From Agrobacterium vitis (lineage in GTDB: Bacteria > Pseudomonadota > Alphaproteobacteria > Rhizobiales > Rhizobiaceae), in contig NZ_CP118261.1 in assembly GCF_013337045.2 (NCBI RefSeq), forward strand, positions 186,001 to 250,000: a stretch of 64,000 nt of DNA, given 5' to 3'. Position numbers and translations under genes: made by a program. The notes beneath the pieces were generated by a model. That model was given only the letters and a program-made list of their open reading frames with translations. It was not told where the DNA came from and searched no databases. Positions 27,688 through 37,450 of the stretch are shown piece after piece; within the stretch, counting starts at the first letter, position 1; every line of letters starts with the position of its first letter.

Positions 27688-27945
27688 TCATCTACCTTCC
27701 GCCATTTTTTGATATTTGGTGGTCAACCGTTTGCCGATGTCATGGATTGGCTTGCTCCGGCCAGCATCGGCATCTGCAACGCCTCGCGCAATTGCAATAT
27801 CGAGCGCCGCAAGCCGTTTTTCCCGTTCCTCAATCATACGAATTCCCTTGCGCGGAAATTCACTGCATGATTTGTAACAACCCGCTTTTATGAGGTTGGA
27901 CACATATGCTTAAAGGTGTTGTCCGAGATTTGCGCTGCATGCCAT
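27688..27945 (-). pseudogene. parD: parD antitoxin gene broken by one stop codon
   Basis: From the ATG at 27945 the frame reads M-A-C-S-A-N-L-G-Q-H-L, then TAA at 27910-27912, then AYVSNLIKAGCYKSCSEF, RMIEEREKRLAALD and DAGRSKPIHDIGKRL. That is a complete ParD (85 codons) in which codon 12, normally Glu, has become TAA. Several other positions also deviate (Arg to Cys, VLR to FPR), so it has probably been drifting. No parE toxin gene follows, so the module is dead. Confidence 0.8.
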
Positions 27946-28090
27946 GCCAATACCTCTCTATGGCTTTTTATCGCCTGGGTTGAGGGTAGTTAGCGACTAT
28001 CGCTTATACGCGGCGGTAATTTGGCGAGGGAGCACCCAATTTCTGCATTTTTTGGAGCGGCAGCGCGATGTCTTCGAGCATTCTCAACCC

Positions 28091-28333
28091 TCACGATTTT
28101 GACTTCTTGAAATAAATTCCAACTCCCTCGTCATTGAAGAATTCAATCCCCACTGTTTGAAAAGCCGAAATTATGCTCGTCAGATTGTTGCTTATGGGCA
28201 TGTGCGCCCCACGTTCGAAGTCAGCAATTGTCTGACGAGACACGTTAGCTGCCTTAGCAAGCTCCGCTTGACTCCAGCCCAGCATGGCCCGTGCACCACG
28301 GCATTGCTCAATTGTAATATTCTTGCTAGCCAA
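28091..28333 (-). CDS. XRE-family HTH regulator
   Basis: 80 residues. The HTH is RAMLGWSQAELAKAANVSRQTIADFERGAHMP (residues about 14-45, given here in part), followed by the common tail AFQTVGIEFFNDEGVGIYF. Such small regulators act as dimeric repressors in plasmid, phage or toxin-antitoxin loci. It faces away from the ABC transporter operon at 28864 and may regulate itself or nearby genes. Start is the ATG at 28333. Confidence 0.88.
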   Translation of the reverse strand: MASKNITIEQCRGARAMLGWSQAELAKAANVSRQTIADFERGAHMPISNNLTSIISAFQTVGIEFFNDEGVGIYFKKSKS

Positions 28334-28863
28334 GACAAACTTTCTGATTGACTTCTATCATTATGTAGGGAACATTGCACTCATCGACCGAGTAAGTGCG
28401 GCAACACTTACTCGGCCTAACCACGCCCTAGCTGTATGGAGCTCGGATCATGGCTGATTCCGATAATAGCAGAACTTTGCCTTCGGTCACGCGGCAGCAT
28501 TTTCAATCCTTGCATGGAACAACGTTTCCCACAGAACGCGTCGCCAAGGTGGCGATCATTGCGTCGTCAAATGATGAATGCCGGTTAATCCCCACGGTGT
28601 TTAAACAGTCTGTAGCGGTGCGACAGATTTGGCACCGGCCTGGAGGGCAGCAGACTTCTCAGGATCCCGCAGCAGTGGGCTGATTTCCCCACACACGATA
28701 CAGCCGAGGTCAGTGCAGTGCGCAATCGCGCGGGACATTGCCTTTGACCATTCCTTGTATCGCGCCTCGAGTTTTGCTGGACATTGTCCAGAGCATTGAA
28801 ACGTCGCCGGTAGTTTTCCAGCGCGATGCTGTCGGCTGCGTCAAAACCAAAAAAGGGAACATA
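28334..28863. other. Promoter region of peptide transporter, with a doubtful remnant
   Basis: It should hold divergent promoters for the XRE gene and the transporter. ACTCGG...CCGAGT-like dyads occur near 28387-28417. A frame from 28450 begins MADSDNSRTLPSVTRQHF, like the start of a class of rhizobial hypothetical proteins, but loses that character after about 40 codons; I read it as a remnant. Confidence 0.35.
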
Positions 28864-30462
28864 ATGATGAAATTGCAAAATCCGCTTCGCCGGGTTGTTC
28901 TAAAAGCTTCGTTGATCTCAGTTGCATCTTCGTGCTTGCCATGGCGACCCGCATGGGCACAGCAGCCTCTTCGGATCGCAACGTCCTATAAGCTGATGAC
29001 GCTCGATCCGCATTACGCAAACCTCAACGAAAATACTGCATTGCTTTCCCATATCTATGACCGGCTGGTCTATCAGGACGAGCGTTTGGATTTGAAGCCA
29101 GGTCTTGCGGTCTCCTGGCGTGCCCCGACTGAGACGCAATGGGAATTCACGCTAAGGCCGAATGTCCGTTTTCATGATCACTCGCCCTTCACCGCAGATG
29201 ATGTCGTCTATACGATTGAGCGGATAAGGGATTTTGTAAAATCACCCAGTGGAGGTTTTCGTTCCTATGTGAGCTGGATCAAGGCAGTTTCAGCATCTGA
29301 CCCTCTCACTGTCGTCATTGATACGAATGGCAATATTCCCAATTTACCACTGTTGTTGTCTTCGATTTTTATAATGCATCGGGCGGGGCAGGGGTTCCAG
29401 ACAACGGATGAACTCAACACAGCGCGCGCTTCAGTCGGGACGGGGCCTTACAGGTTTCAGAACTGGAGTTCCGGCGAGGCATTGCACCTTGCCAGAAATG
29501 ACGATTACTGGGGTGACAAGCCAGTTTGGGCGGCTGTTTCCTTCCGGATCATTGAAAGCCCTGCCGCACGTGTTGCCGCTCTCTCGACGGGTGAGGTTGA
29601 TGTGGCGGATGCGATCCCTGCGCGTGATGTCGCCTCCCTGAAACAGCGTGGTGCCAAAATTGCCAACATTGGTGCCGCCCGCGTCAATTTTTTGCAATTT
29701 GACGTGGCCCGCGAGACCTTACCCGGCGTCACGAGCAAATCAGGCGGGACAATCGCTAATCCTTTTCAAAATCCGTTGATACGGCGTGCTCTAGCATTGG
29801 CAACAGATCGCGGCATTCTGGTTGAGAAGATTCTCGCAGGCTACGGCACACCCGCATCGCAGATTTTCCCCAATGGTCTGCCCGGCACGTCGGCACATCT
29901 GCAACCAGAAGCGCCAAATTATGTTGAAGCCAAAGCGCTGCTCGCCAAGGCGGGCTTTCCAGATGGCTTTAATCTCGTTCTTGCAGGACCCGCTGGTCGC
30001 TATCCGGGAGATAGCGAGAGTCTGCAGGCAATTGCTCAAAGCTGGGCACGTATCGGCGTGTCGGCTCAGCCAGCGGTGTCGCCGTTCTCGGTCTTCAACA
30101 CCAAGCGATCTGCAGGTGAATATGCCGTCTGGTATGGCGGAGCCTCTGGCGAGGCGGTCGACATCATTCTCGATGCGCTGCTTGCATCACCCGATCCTGA
30201 GCGGGGTACCGGAGCGTTGAACTTTGGACATTATCGGAACAAGACTTTTGATGAGATGCTTTTGAAGGCAGAGGGTCTACAGGAAGGCCCTGAGCGCAAC
30301 AAAGCTCTGGCGGAGGCGACCGACTTTGTCATGGCTGACCAGCCGATCATTCCCCTCTATCACTTCCATCACATCATCGGTTACGGTCCGCGCGTCGCGT
30401 CTTATGTGGCCCATCCTCGCGGCTGGACCACCGCAATGCAAACACTTGCGGCGACGGAGTAG
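28864..30462 (+). CDS. Peptide/opine ABC transporter substrate-binding protein (SBP_bac_5)
   Basis: 532 residues. The N-terminus RRVVLKASLISVASSCLPW-x-PAWAQQ is an export signal with an Arg pair that could be Tat-type. The mature part has family blocks KLMTLDPHYANLNENTALL, WEFTLRPNVRFHDHSPFTADDVVY near residue 100 and SVGTGPYRFQNW near residue 190. It binds oligopeptides or opine-like compounds in the periplasm and heads a four-gene transporter operon, ending 5 nt before the first permease. ATG at 28864 chosen over the adjacent ATG at 28867. Confidence 0.93.
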   Translation: MMKLQNPLRRVVLKASLISVASSCLPWRPAWAQQPLRIATSYKLMTLDPHYANLNENTALLSHIYDRLVYQDERLDLKPGLAVSWRAPTETQWEFTLRPNVRFHDHSPFTADDVVYTIERIRDFVKSPSGGFRSYVSWIKAVSASDPLTVVIDTNGNIPNLPLLLSSIFIMHRAGQGFQTTDELNTARASVGTGPYRFQNWSSGEALHLARNDDYWGDKPVWAAVSFRIIESPAARVAALSTGEVDVADAIPARDVASLKQRGAKIANIGAARVNFLQFDVARETLPGVTSKSGGTIANPFQNPLIRRALALATDRGILVEKILAGYGTPASQIFPNGLPGTSAHLQPEAPNYVEAKALLAKAGFPDGFNLVLAGPAGRYPGDSESLQAIAQSWARIGVSAQPAVSPFSVFNTKRSAGEYAVWYGGASGEAVDIILDALLASPDPERGTGALNFGHYRNKTFDEMLLKAEGLQEGPERNKALAEATDFVMADQPIIPLYHFHHIIGYGPRVASYVAHPRGWTTAMQTLAATE

Positions 30463-30467
30463 GGACC

Positions 30468-31445
30468 ATGGCTTTGCTTTCCGTTGCATCCGCCAGGCTC
30501 TCTCAAGCCTGCCTTCTTCTGTTTGTCATGTCGTTGATTGGTTTCATTGGCGTTCATAGCATTGGCAATCCGGTCTTCAACATTGTCAACATCGAAACCG
30601 CCACGCCAGAGGATATCCGGCGTGCGACAATCGCACTGGGATTGGATCAACCTATCTGGCACCAGTATCTTGTCTTTATGAGCAACGTTCTGCGCGGAAA
30701 TTACGGAACGTCGTATATTTATCATCTTCCCGCTTTTGATCTGGTCATGAGCAAGTTGCCGGCGACGCTGGAGCTGGCGTGCATGGCAATGTTTATCGCA
30801 GCCCCCGTCGGGATTGGCCTCGGACTGCTGGCTGGACGGCAAAAAGGCACAACTTTTGATCGGACAGTTTTGAAAGCCTGCATCTTTGCTCTCAGCCTCC
30901 CATCCTTCTGGCTGAGCATGATGTTGATCTTGGGCGGAGCCATCCTGACAGGTTGGTTTCCTGCCGGAGGACGCGGTGCGACGGTGAGTGCTTTGGGGAG
31001 TGATTGGAGTGTCCTGAGTTTTGACGGCCTTCGACATATGGTTCTGCCCGTACTTGCACTTGCAATCCCGAACATTGCCTTGATCGCGCGGCTTTCCCGA
31101 TCCGGCACCATCGAAGTCGAGAACCAGGATTTTACGCGATTTTGCCGCGCCAAAGGGCTCTCGCCACAACGGGTCCTGATGCGGCACACGCTTCCAAACA
31201 TCAGTGTTCCGATCGTCACGATCATTGGCCTGCAATTTGGTGGCATGCTGGCTTTTGCCGTGGTGGTTGAAACGATTTTCGCATGGCCGGGAGTTGGCAA
31301 GTTGTTGATCGACTCTATCCAGCTTCTCGACCGGCCTGTGGTTATGGCGACCCTGTCCTTCATCTCCGTGGCGTTCGTCGGACTGAATGCCATGGTCGAT
31401 CTCTACCAAGCCGTGCTCGATCCGCGCGTGCGCCTCGCCTCTTAA
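30468..31445 (+). CDS. Peptide ABC transporter permease (DppB-like)
   Basis: 325 residues, six membrane segments. The signature DLDQP-type motif appears as ALGLDQPIWHQYLVF, then YGTSYIYHLPAFDLVMSKLPATLELA and the permease loop FTRFCRAKGLSPQRVLMRHTLPN. Forms the inner-membrane channel with the next gene product. Confidence 0.93.
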   Translation: MALLSVASARLSQACLLLFVMSLIGFIGVHSIGNPVFNIVNIETATPEDIRRATIALGLDQPIWHQYLVFMSNVLRGNYGTSYIYHLPAFDLVMSKLPATLELACMAMFIAAPVGIGLGLLAGRQKGTTFDRTVLKACIFALSLPSFWLSMMLILGGAILTGWFPAGGRGATVSALGSDWSVLSFDGLRHMVLPVLALAIPNIALIARLSRSGTIEVENQDFTRFCRAKGLSPQRVLMRHTLPNISVPIVTIIGLQFGGMLAFAVVVETIFAWPGVGKLLIDSIQLLDRPVVMATLSFISVAFVGLNAMVDLYQAVLDPRVRLAS

Positions 31446-31457
31446 AGGAAATCCGCC

Positions 31458-32345
31458 ATGAAAACTGATATTCTCAGGGCACTCAAAAGGCCAATTAGCG
31501 GGCTTCCGTGGCGGCAGGTGATGACTGCATCCAAAATCCTGCTTGCAATTTATGTGCTGCTTGCGCTTGCCGCACCGCTGATCGCTCCGCAAAACCCCTA
31601 TGATCCATTGCAGATTTTTGGATGGGAGGCTTCTTCTTCTCCCGGCACGCGGGGGAGTGGCGGTTATCTCTACATGCTTGGAACGGACGGGCTCGGGCGT
31701 GATATCGCCAGCACGATCCTATATGGCTTGCGCATCAGCTTGGTGGTGTCCGTCACAAGCGCTGCCATTGCTGCTGTGATCGGGCTGACGGCCGGTGTCA
31801 GTGCTGCCTATTTTGGCCGTTGGGTGGACGTGACCATCATGCGTCTCGTCGATCTTCAACTCAGCCTTCCTACAATCCTTGTTGCTCTCATCGCCATCGT
31901 CACGCTCGGACCTGGTGTGGACCGCATCATTCTGGCGTTGGTCATTGTGCAATGGGCGACGTATGCAAGGTTGGCGCGCGGCGTCGCACTCAGTGAGACA
32001 CGCAAGCCTTATATGGATGCAGCCAGATTGATGCGCCTGCCAACGTTCCGGATTATCTTCCGCCATCTTCTGCCCAACAGCATAGCGCCTGCGGTGACAT
32101 TGTTCCCCATTGAAGTAGGGCATGCCATCGCACTGGAAGCAACCTTATCCTTTTTGGGTTTGGGTGTTCCAATCGACAAACCCTCTCTCGGGTCCGCCGT
32201 CGCCAATGGCTTTCAATACCTCTTGACCGGCCAATACTGGATCAGCGTGTTTCCAGGTCTTGCCCTCTTTGGTCTGATCGCCAGCATTAATTTTGTCGGT
32301 GAAGATATTCGTCACCGTCTCGATCCAAGGAGCCTTTCCGTATGA
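31458..32345 (+). CDS. Peptide ABC transporter permease (DppC-like)
   Basis: 295 residues. It has an N-terminal membrane helix, then LGTDGLGRDIASTILYGLRISL (family motif) and the EAA-type loop YMDAARLMRLPTFRIIFRHLLPN. AAGGAAAT precedes the ATG. The stop overlaps the ATPase start by 4 nt (ATGA). Confidence 0.93.
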   Translation: MKTDILRALKRPISGLPWRQVMTASKILLAIYVLLALAAPLIAPQNPYDPLQIFGWEASSSPGTRGSGGYLYMLGTDGLGRDIASTILYGLRISLVVSVTSAAIAAVIGLTAGVSAAYFGRWVDVTIMRLVDLQLSLPTILVALIAIVTLGPGVDRIILALVIVQWATYARLARGVALSETRKPYMDAARLMRLPTFRIIFRHLLPNSIAPAVTLFPIEVGHAIALEATLSFLGLGVPIDKPSLGSAVANGFQYLLTGQYWISVFPGLALFGLIASINFVGEDIRHRLDPRSLSV

Positions 32346-34006
32346 TACGTGATCTGGAAAAGCCACCTCTTCTTAAGGTGGAGAACCTGACTCTGTGCCG
32401 AGACTCTCATGCCAACTCCGCGACGATTCTCAGTGGTGTGAGTTTCGAGCTTGGTCGCGGTGAAATCCTCGGTATCATTGGGGAGTCAGGTGCCGGTAAG
32501 TCGACATTGGGATATGCTGTCCTTGGACTGCTGCCACCAGAATTGCGGCAGGTCTCAGGCAAAATCGAATTGGATGGCATATCGCTCTCATCAGTTGATG
32601 GGCAATGGAAGACCATTCGAGGACGGCGGATATCTGCGGTTTTCCAAGATCACACTGCATCACTCGACCCCCTTATGTCCGTTGGTACGCAGATCGAAGA
32701 AACGGTCATGGCCAACGACAGTTCAGCGACGAGATGGCAGGCGCGTGCCCGTGCTATCGAGCTTCTGGACCGCGTCGGGATTACAGATCCACGGCAGCGT
32801 TTTGGAAATTATCCGCATCAATTTTCGGGTGGGCAAAGACAACGTGTGGTTGTCGCCATCGCCCTTGCCGGATCGCCAGATATCATCGTGGCCGATGAAC
32901 CAACCTCTGCTTTGGATGCGAGTGTCCAAAAGCAAATCCTCAAACTCCTTCGAACTCTTGTCGATGAGACGGGCGTGTCCATCCTCCTCGTTACCCATGA
33001 TATGGGGGTCGTTTCCGAAATAACCGACAGGGTTCTGGTCATGAGAGCAGGGCAGGTGGTGGAACAGGGTCTGACGGCAGTCATTCTCGATGCGCCCCGA
33101 AAAGACTATACGCGCAGCCTGCTTGCTGCGGTTCCGCGGCTGCGGGTTTCCGCGCCTTCGCCAAATGTCGATGGGAATGGAGCAATATCCAGCGCTGAAG
33201 GGCATGGGGGCGACACGTCTCTCACGGTGCAGGGTGTCTCCAAATCATTCTCGCGGCACGGTTTCTCTCTTCGCCTTGGTCAACAGACGGCAAGGTTTGC
33301 CTTAAGCGACGTCAGCATACAACTTCCGTATGGCGTTATCACCGGCATTGTCGGCGAAAGCGGGAGCGGCAAGACCACTCTGGGCCGGATTGTCGCCGGG
33401 CTAGACATCGCGACAACAGGAACGGTGACAATCGGAAACAACAATTTCGACGTCTCAAAAAGTGGCTATCGAACCGGGCTCCTCGGGCGTGTGCAGATGG
33501 TCTTTCAGGACCCTGCCATGTCGCTAAACCCGAGAATGACCATCAATGAGATATTGCATGAGAGTCTTGGTTTTGGTGCGCAAATGCGTGCTGATCAGAC
33601 TTCTGCCAATGTCCAAGGAATGATGGATCGGCTTGGTCTCGCGAGGAGCCTTCTCAGCCGCTATCCGCATCAACTGTCGGGCGGTCAGAAGCAGCGTATT
33701 TGTATCGCCCGGGCACTTTTGGCGCGACCGCAAGTCATCGTTGCCGATGAGCCGACGTCGGCGCTCGACGTATCCGTACAGGCGGAAATCATCAAGCTTC
33801 TTAAAGAGAGCATCACCGAGCATGAAATTACGATGCTCTTCATTTCTCATGACCTTGCGGTGGTGCAGCAGCTTTGCCGTGACGTCTACATCTTGAAAAA
33901 CGGTCGAGTTGAAGATTACGGCGCTTGTGATTTTGTCTTCTCGAACTCGAGCAATCTTTACACACGCACTCTTATTGATGCCCGGCCGCGCCTGTTCGCG
34001 CACTGA
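32342..34006 (+). CDS. Peptide ABC transporter ATPase, DppD-DppF fusion
   Basis: 554 residues containing two complete ABC ATPase domains in one chain. Domain 1: Walker A GESGAGKST near residue 49, signature FSGGQRQR, Walker B IIVADEPTSALD. Domain 2: GESGSGKTT near residue 339, LSGGQKQR, VIVADEPTSALD. Each ends with the oligopeptide-type C-terminal strand (e.g. DYTRSLLAAVPRL). Energises the peptide permease; the fused form is common in rhizobial transporters. Confidence 0.95.
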   Translation: MIRDLEKPPLLKVENLTLCRDSHANSATILSGVSFELGRGEILGIIGESGAGKSTLGYAVLGLLPPELRQVSGKIELDGISLSSVDGQWKTIRGRRISAVFQDHTASLDPLMSVGTQIEETVMANDSSATRWQARARAIELLDRVGITDPRQRFGNYPHQFSGGQRQRVVVAIALAGSPDIIVADEPTSALDASVQKQILKLLRTLVDETGVSILLVTHDMGVVSEITDRVLVMRAGQVVEQGLTAVILDAPRKDYTRSLLAAVPRLRVSAPSPNVDGNGAISSAEGHGGDTSLTVQGVSKSFSRHGFSLRLGQQTARFALSDVSIQLPYGVITGIVGESGSGKTTLGRIVAGLDIATTGTVTIGNNNFDVSKSGYRTGLLGRVQMVFQDPAMSLNPRMTINEILHESLGFGAQMRADQTSANVQGMMDRLGLARSLLSRYPHQLSGGQKQRICIARALLARPQVIVADEPTSALDVSVQAEIIKLLKESITEHEITMLFISHDLAVVQQLCRDVYILKNGRVEDYGACDFVFSNSSNLYTRTLIDARPRLFAH

Positions 34007-34095
34007 GGGGCGTTTGACCACTCCAGGTCCGCCAGCCTGCCTACCATAACCACGTTCCAGAGATCAGCGGCGACTGCTGCTTCGATAGGTGACAT

Positions 34096-35328
34096 ATGAC
34101 CGAAAGTTTCACATTGGCGATGACAGGCCAATCCCTCATAAAACACGATATCCGTAGCATTCGAAGCCAAGGATTTCAGCAGGTCTGCAATCTACTCATG
34201 AAAGCAGATTTGGCGTTTACCAATTTCGAGGGAACGATCCGAGGAGCTCATGGCGGGTGGCCTCTCAAAGGATCTTTTTTTGGCTGCAGTGAACCGATTG
34301 TTCTCGATGCACTCAAGGCCATCGGTTTCGGGGCCTTGTCTCTTTCCAACAACCACGCTTTCGATCTTGGTCCTTCTGGCGTTTTGTCGACGTTGGAAGA
34401 GGTCGAAAAGCGGAGCTTTCTTCACGCAGGCCTTGGACGTAACCATGCAGAGGCTTCGCTTGCCACAAAACGACTAATCGGTCAGAAACGCGTTGCACTC
34501 GTTGCGATGGACGGTGGCCCTGGTCCGGATTTTATGTACGCTTCAAACGCTGGCCAAGATCGTCCTGCTCGGCCCGGCGTGAACAGACTTCGATTGTCTC
34601 AGGTCATCGAAGTCGACGATACGGCATTCGAGCAGCTTTGCTCCCTCCGCCAGCAGGTAGGCTACACAGCTATCGATCTTACTAATGACAGTCAGCCGGA
34701 TGATCCGCCCTCCGGTGATCCGAATGAAGTGAATCTGGCACGTGCGGCTTTCAGGCGATCCCACCGGTTCGGGAAGAGCGTGAAAATCGACGAAAAAGAT
34801 ATGACATGCAATCTAAATGCGATTGCATCTGCCGCAGCAGACGGTTGCCTTGTCATTGCGTATTTGCACCATCATCATTGGGCAACGAATTGGTATGAGG
34901 TACCTGATTGGGTTGGTGGGGTTGCAAGACGGTGCATTGATGCGGGTGCAGCTATGTTTGTCAGCCACGGAGCGCCCGTGCTTCAGCCGGTGGAGATCTA
35001 TCGTCGCCGTCCGATCTTTTACAGTCTTGGTAATTTCATCTTCCATGTGAAGTCGGAAGCCTCGTCATGGCGTGCTCCAGAAGTTTGGGAAAGTGTTGTA
35101 GCTCTCTGCGATTTTGGACAAGATAATTGCCTTAACGACATTACTTTTCATCCGGTTATAATTGGCGGTGAGGATGCGTTGGGGCATAAAGTCCTCGAAG
35201 GCAGACTGGTTCCGCATCGCGCAAGTGGTGTAAGCGCTGAGAGGATTTTGGGGCGATTCAAGGCGCAGTCGGCAAAACTGGGCGCGCAAATTACTCTGGT
35301 TGATAATGCCGGTATCTTACGTGTGTAG
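34096..35328 (+). CDS. CapA-family metallophosphatase-like protein
   Basis: 410 residues with the CapA/PgsA fold: AMTGQSLI near the start, DLAFTNFEGT near residue 37, LSLSNNHAFDLG near residue 82, AYLHHHHWATN near residue 255, MFVSHGAPVLQ near residue 292 and FYSLGNFIF near residue 311. The His/Asp/Asn sites are those of calcineurin-like metalloenzymes. Classical CapA assembles poly-gamma-glutamate, but no capsule synthase is here and there is no signal peptide. With a peptide transporter and peptidase T on either side, a catabolic role on gamma-glutamyl or unusual peptides is a reasonable guess. Confidence 0.85.
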   Translation: MTESFTLAMTGQSLIKHDIRSIRSQGFQQVCNLLMKADLAFTNFEGTIRGAHGGWPLKGSFFGCSEPIVLDALKAIGFGALSLSNNHAFDLGPSGVLSTLEEVEKRSFLHAGLGRNHAEASLATKRLIGQKRVALVAMDGGPGPDFMYASNAGQDRPARPGVNRLRLSQVIEVDDTAFEQLCSLRQQVGYTAIDLTNDSQPDDPPSGDPNEVNLARAAFRRSHRFGKSVKIDEKDMTCNLNAIASAAADGCLVIAYLHHHHWATNWYEVPDWVGGVARRCIDAGAAMFVSHGAPVLQPVEIYRRRPIFYSLGNFIFHVKSEASSWRAPEVWESVVALCDFGQDNCLNDITFHPVIIGGEDALGHKVLEGRLVPHRASGVSAERILGRFKAQSAKLGAQITLVDNAGILRV

Positions 35329-35421
35329 ATCTCATTTTGAGCCGTGAGATTAAGCATTGACACAATTGTAAAAGAAAATATTCCTACAATGCGCCACTCC
35401 CACAGGCATCGAGGTTTTTGA

Positions 35422-36690
35422 ATGTATATTCCTGAATATGAGGAGATAGGCCTTCGAAGTGAACTTGTTGAACGGTTTTTCCGGTATGTTGGCATAGAAA
35501 GCCAGAGTGACGCTGCTTCAACGCAGTTGCCGTCTTCAAAGGGTCAGCGAGCACTCGCAGAGTTGCTGGCACAGGAGATGAGAGGCCTTGGTCTTGATAA
35601 CGTTGTTATCGATAAAAATGCTATCGTCACGGGCGTCAAACGGGGCAGCGTTGTGGATGTACCGAGGATAGGATTCATCGCACATCTCGATACTGTAGAT
35701 GTCGGTTTGTCATCGAGTATTCGGCCCCAGATCAAGTTTTTCGATGGCCATGATGTGTGCCTTAATACCCAAAGAGACATCTGGTTGCGGCTCAAAGAGC
35801 ATCCCGAGATCCTTCCGTGGCAAGGAGAGGACATTATCTTTGGTGATGGAACCAGCGTGCTCGGAGCGGATAATAAAGCAGCGATATCGGTCATTATGAC
35901 ACTGCTTGCACGGATCGGCCGAGTACAGGCTCATGGCGATATTGTTGTCGCTTTCGTTCCAGATGAAGAGATCGGTTTGCGAGGCGCAAAGGCGCTCGAC
36001 CTCAGCCGGTTTCCTTGTGACTTCGCTTACACTATCGATTGTTGCGAACTTGGCGAAGTCGTGATTGAGAATTTTAACGCAGCGTCGGCTGAAGTCATCT
36101 TTACTGGCGTCAGCGCACATCCGATGTCTGCAAAGGGCGTGCTGGTTAATCCCTTACGAATGGCGTTTGATTTCATCTCCCATTTTGATCGTAATGACTC
36201 GCCTGAAGGTAGCTGTGGTCGGGAAGGATATTTCTGGTTCAAGGAGCTGTCAGCCAACGAAAGCGAAGCGCACCTCAAAATTATGGTCCGCGATTTTGAC
36301 AAGGCTCGATTTGACCAACGGAAACGGGATGTCCAAGAGGTTGCTGCCCATATCAGGTCACAATATCTCACGGGATCCCTCATATGCGACCTATCTGATA
36401 CCTATCATAATATTGCTGACTATTTTTCCAAAGATAACCGATCAGTGGAATTGCTGTTTGGCGCTCTCGGAAAACTTGGCATCGAAAAAAAACTCATTGC
36501 TATGCGTGGGGGAACAGACGGATCAGTCCTGTCGGCTCGTGGTTTACCCACTCCGAATTTTTTCACAGGCGCGTACAATTTCCATTCGCGGTTTGAGTTC
36601 CTGCCGGTTGCAGCATTCGAAAAGTCTTACGAAACGGCCCTTACAATCTGCATTCTTGCGGCAGAGCAGGGCTGGACGACGCATCCGTGA
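35422..36690 (+). CDS. pepT: Peptidase T-like M20 metallopeptidase
   Basis: 422 residues. Metal-binding motifs are in order: GFIAHLDTVDV near residue 74, LGADNKAAISV near residue 150, FVPDEEIGLRGA near residue 178, AYTIDCCELGEV near residue 200 and a C-terminal AMRGGTDGSVLS near residue 358. All residues expected for a di-zinc M20 tripeptidase are present. It removes N-terminal residues from tripeptides in the cytoplasm, which fits peptides brought in by the upstream ABC system. It lies 93 nt after the CapA-like gene. Confidence 0.92.
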   Translation: MYIPEYEEIGLRSELVERFFRYVGIESQSDAASTQLPSSKGQRALAELLAQEMRGLGLDNVVIDKNAIVTGVKRGSVVDVPRIGFIAHLDTVDVGLSSSIRPQIKFFDGHDVCLNTQRDIWLRLKEHPEILPWQGEDIIFGDGTSVLGADNKAAISVIMTLLARIGRVQAHGDIVVAFVPDEEIGLRGAKALDLSRFPCDFAYTIDCCELGEVVIENFNAASAEVIFTGVSAHPMSAKGVLVNPLRMAFDFISHFDRNDSPEGSCGREGYFWFKELSANESEAHLKIMVRDFDKARFDQRKRDVQEVAAHIRSQYLTGSLICDLSDTYHNIADYFSKDNRSVELLFGALGKLGIEKKLIAMRGGTDGSVLSARGLPTPNFFTGAYNFHSRFEFLPVAAFEKSYETALTICILAAEQGWTTHP

Positions 36691-37138
36691 ATGAGTCACG
36701 CTGTAATCGGTACTGGCCCATGTGGCAAAACTGTTGCGAGCATGGTCTTTCGCTAGATACAGGAAATTCATGAAATGGAGAGCTGACTTGAATATGCTCA
36801 CTATCCATCTACCTGACTGAGAAGGACGGCGCGTGTTCAGATGCTCTAGGTATGATTTATGGTGTACAACGTTCATTTGGGAGCTGGCACGGTCAGCCAT
36901 CGAATAACTATTTCATCAACGCGACCTGTCGAAAAGGCTTCCTCGCTTTTCCGAACCCACTGGTGTCGCATTCGAATGTTTCACATAAGGAACACTTAAT
37001 GGTATGACGGCATTTGAGAGCTAATGCTTTAGCTCATGGACCAACATCGGCTCGAATTGCATCGGTTTGTTATGATGCCGTGGAATAAATCTTTCCTACG
37101 GACAAAGCAAACACTTATATAGGTAAAGTGGAAACCTG
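36691..37138. other. Intergenic region upstream of traM
   Basis: No gene recognised. An 18-bp dyad GAGCTAATGCTTTAGCTC (7-bp arms) lies at 37018-37035, about 100 nt before the traM ATG. It has tra-box length but not the tra-box core, so its role is uncertain. An imperfect dyad CCGTGGAA/TTCCTACGG lies at about 37079-37102. Confidence 0.4.
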
Positions 37139-37447
37139 ATGGAACCGAAACAATTTAAATCGATTGAAGGCGTGGAGATTCGGTCTTTGCTAGGGCTGAC
37201 ACGGGGGTTATCCGACGCAGATTTAGAAGCCCTTACAGTCAAGGCCATTTTCAATCATCGGCGCTTGGTTGAAGATGCCGACAGACTGTACCACGATCTG
37301 CCTGAGGAATATAAAATTGGTAAGATCGCGGGTGGAGCACAGCATCTCAACTACATTGAAGCCAGCATTGAAATGCATGCCCAAATGAGCGTCGTGAACA
37401 CGCTAATCAGTATTTTGGGGTACATACCTAAGGTCAATGCCAATTAA
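37139..37447 (+). CDS. traM: TraR antiactivator TraM
   Basis: 102 residues, the length of Ti-plasmid TraM. Recognised from VEIRSLLGLTRGLSDADLE, the HRRLVEDAD helix, LPEEYKIGK and the C-terminal HLNYIEASIEMHAQMSVVN and LISILGYIPKV. TraM dimers bind TraR and strip it from DNA, setting the quorum threshold for transfer. The stop codon is 3 nt from that of the convergent traR gene, so transcription of each may interfere with the other. Confidence 0.95.
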   Translation: MEPKQFKSIEGVEIRSLLGLTRGLSDADLEALTVKAIFNHRRLVEDADRLYHDLPEEYKIGKIAGGAQHLNYIEASIEMHAQMSVVNTLISILGYIPKVNAN

Positions 37448-37450
37448 AAG

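Noticed and set aside
30402-31592. 396-codon minus-strand frame opposite the permease genes
   Set aside because: Antisense shadow of membrane-protein genes; composition rich in His, Arg and Gln with no motifs.
32342-34006. DppD and DppF as two genes fused by a sequencing error
   Set aside because: The frame is continuous through a normal linker, and fused double-ATPase subunits are known for rhizobial peptide transporters.
37018-37035. A second tra box upstream of traM
   Set aside because: It is 18 bp and symmetric but lacks the GCAGATCTGC core, so it cannot be called a tra box.
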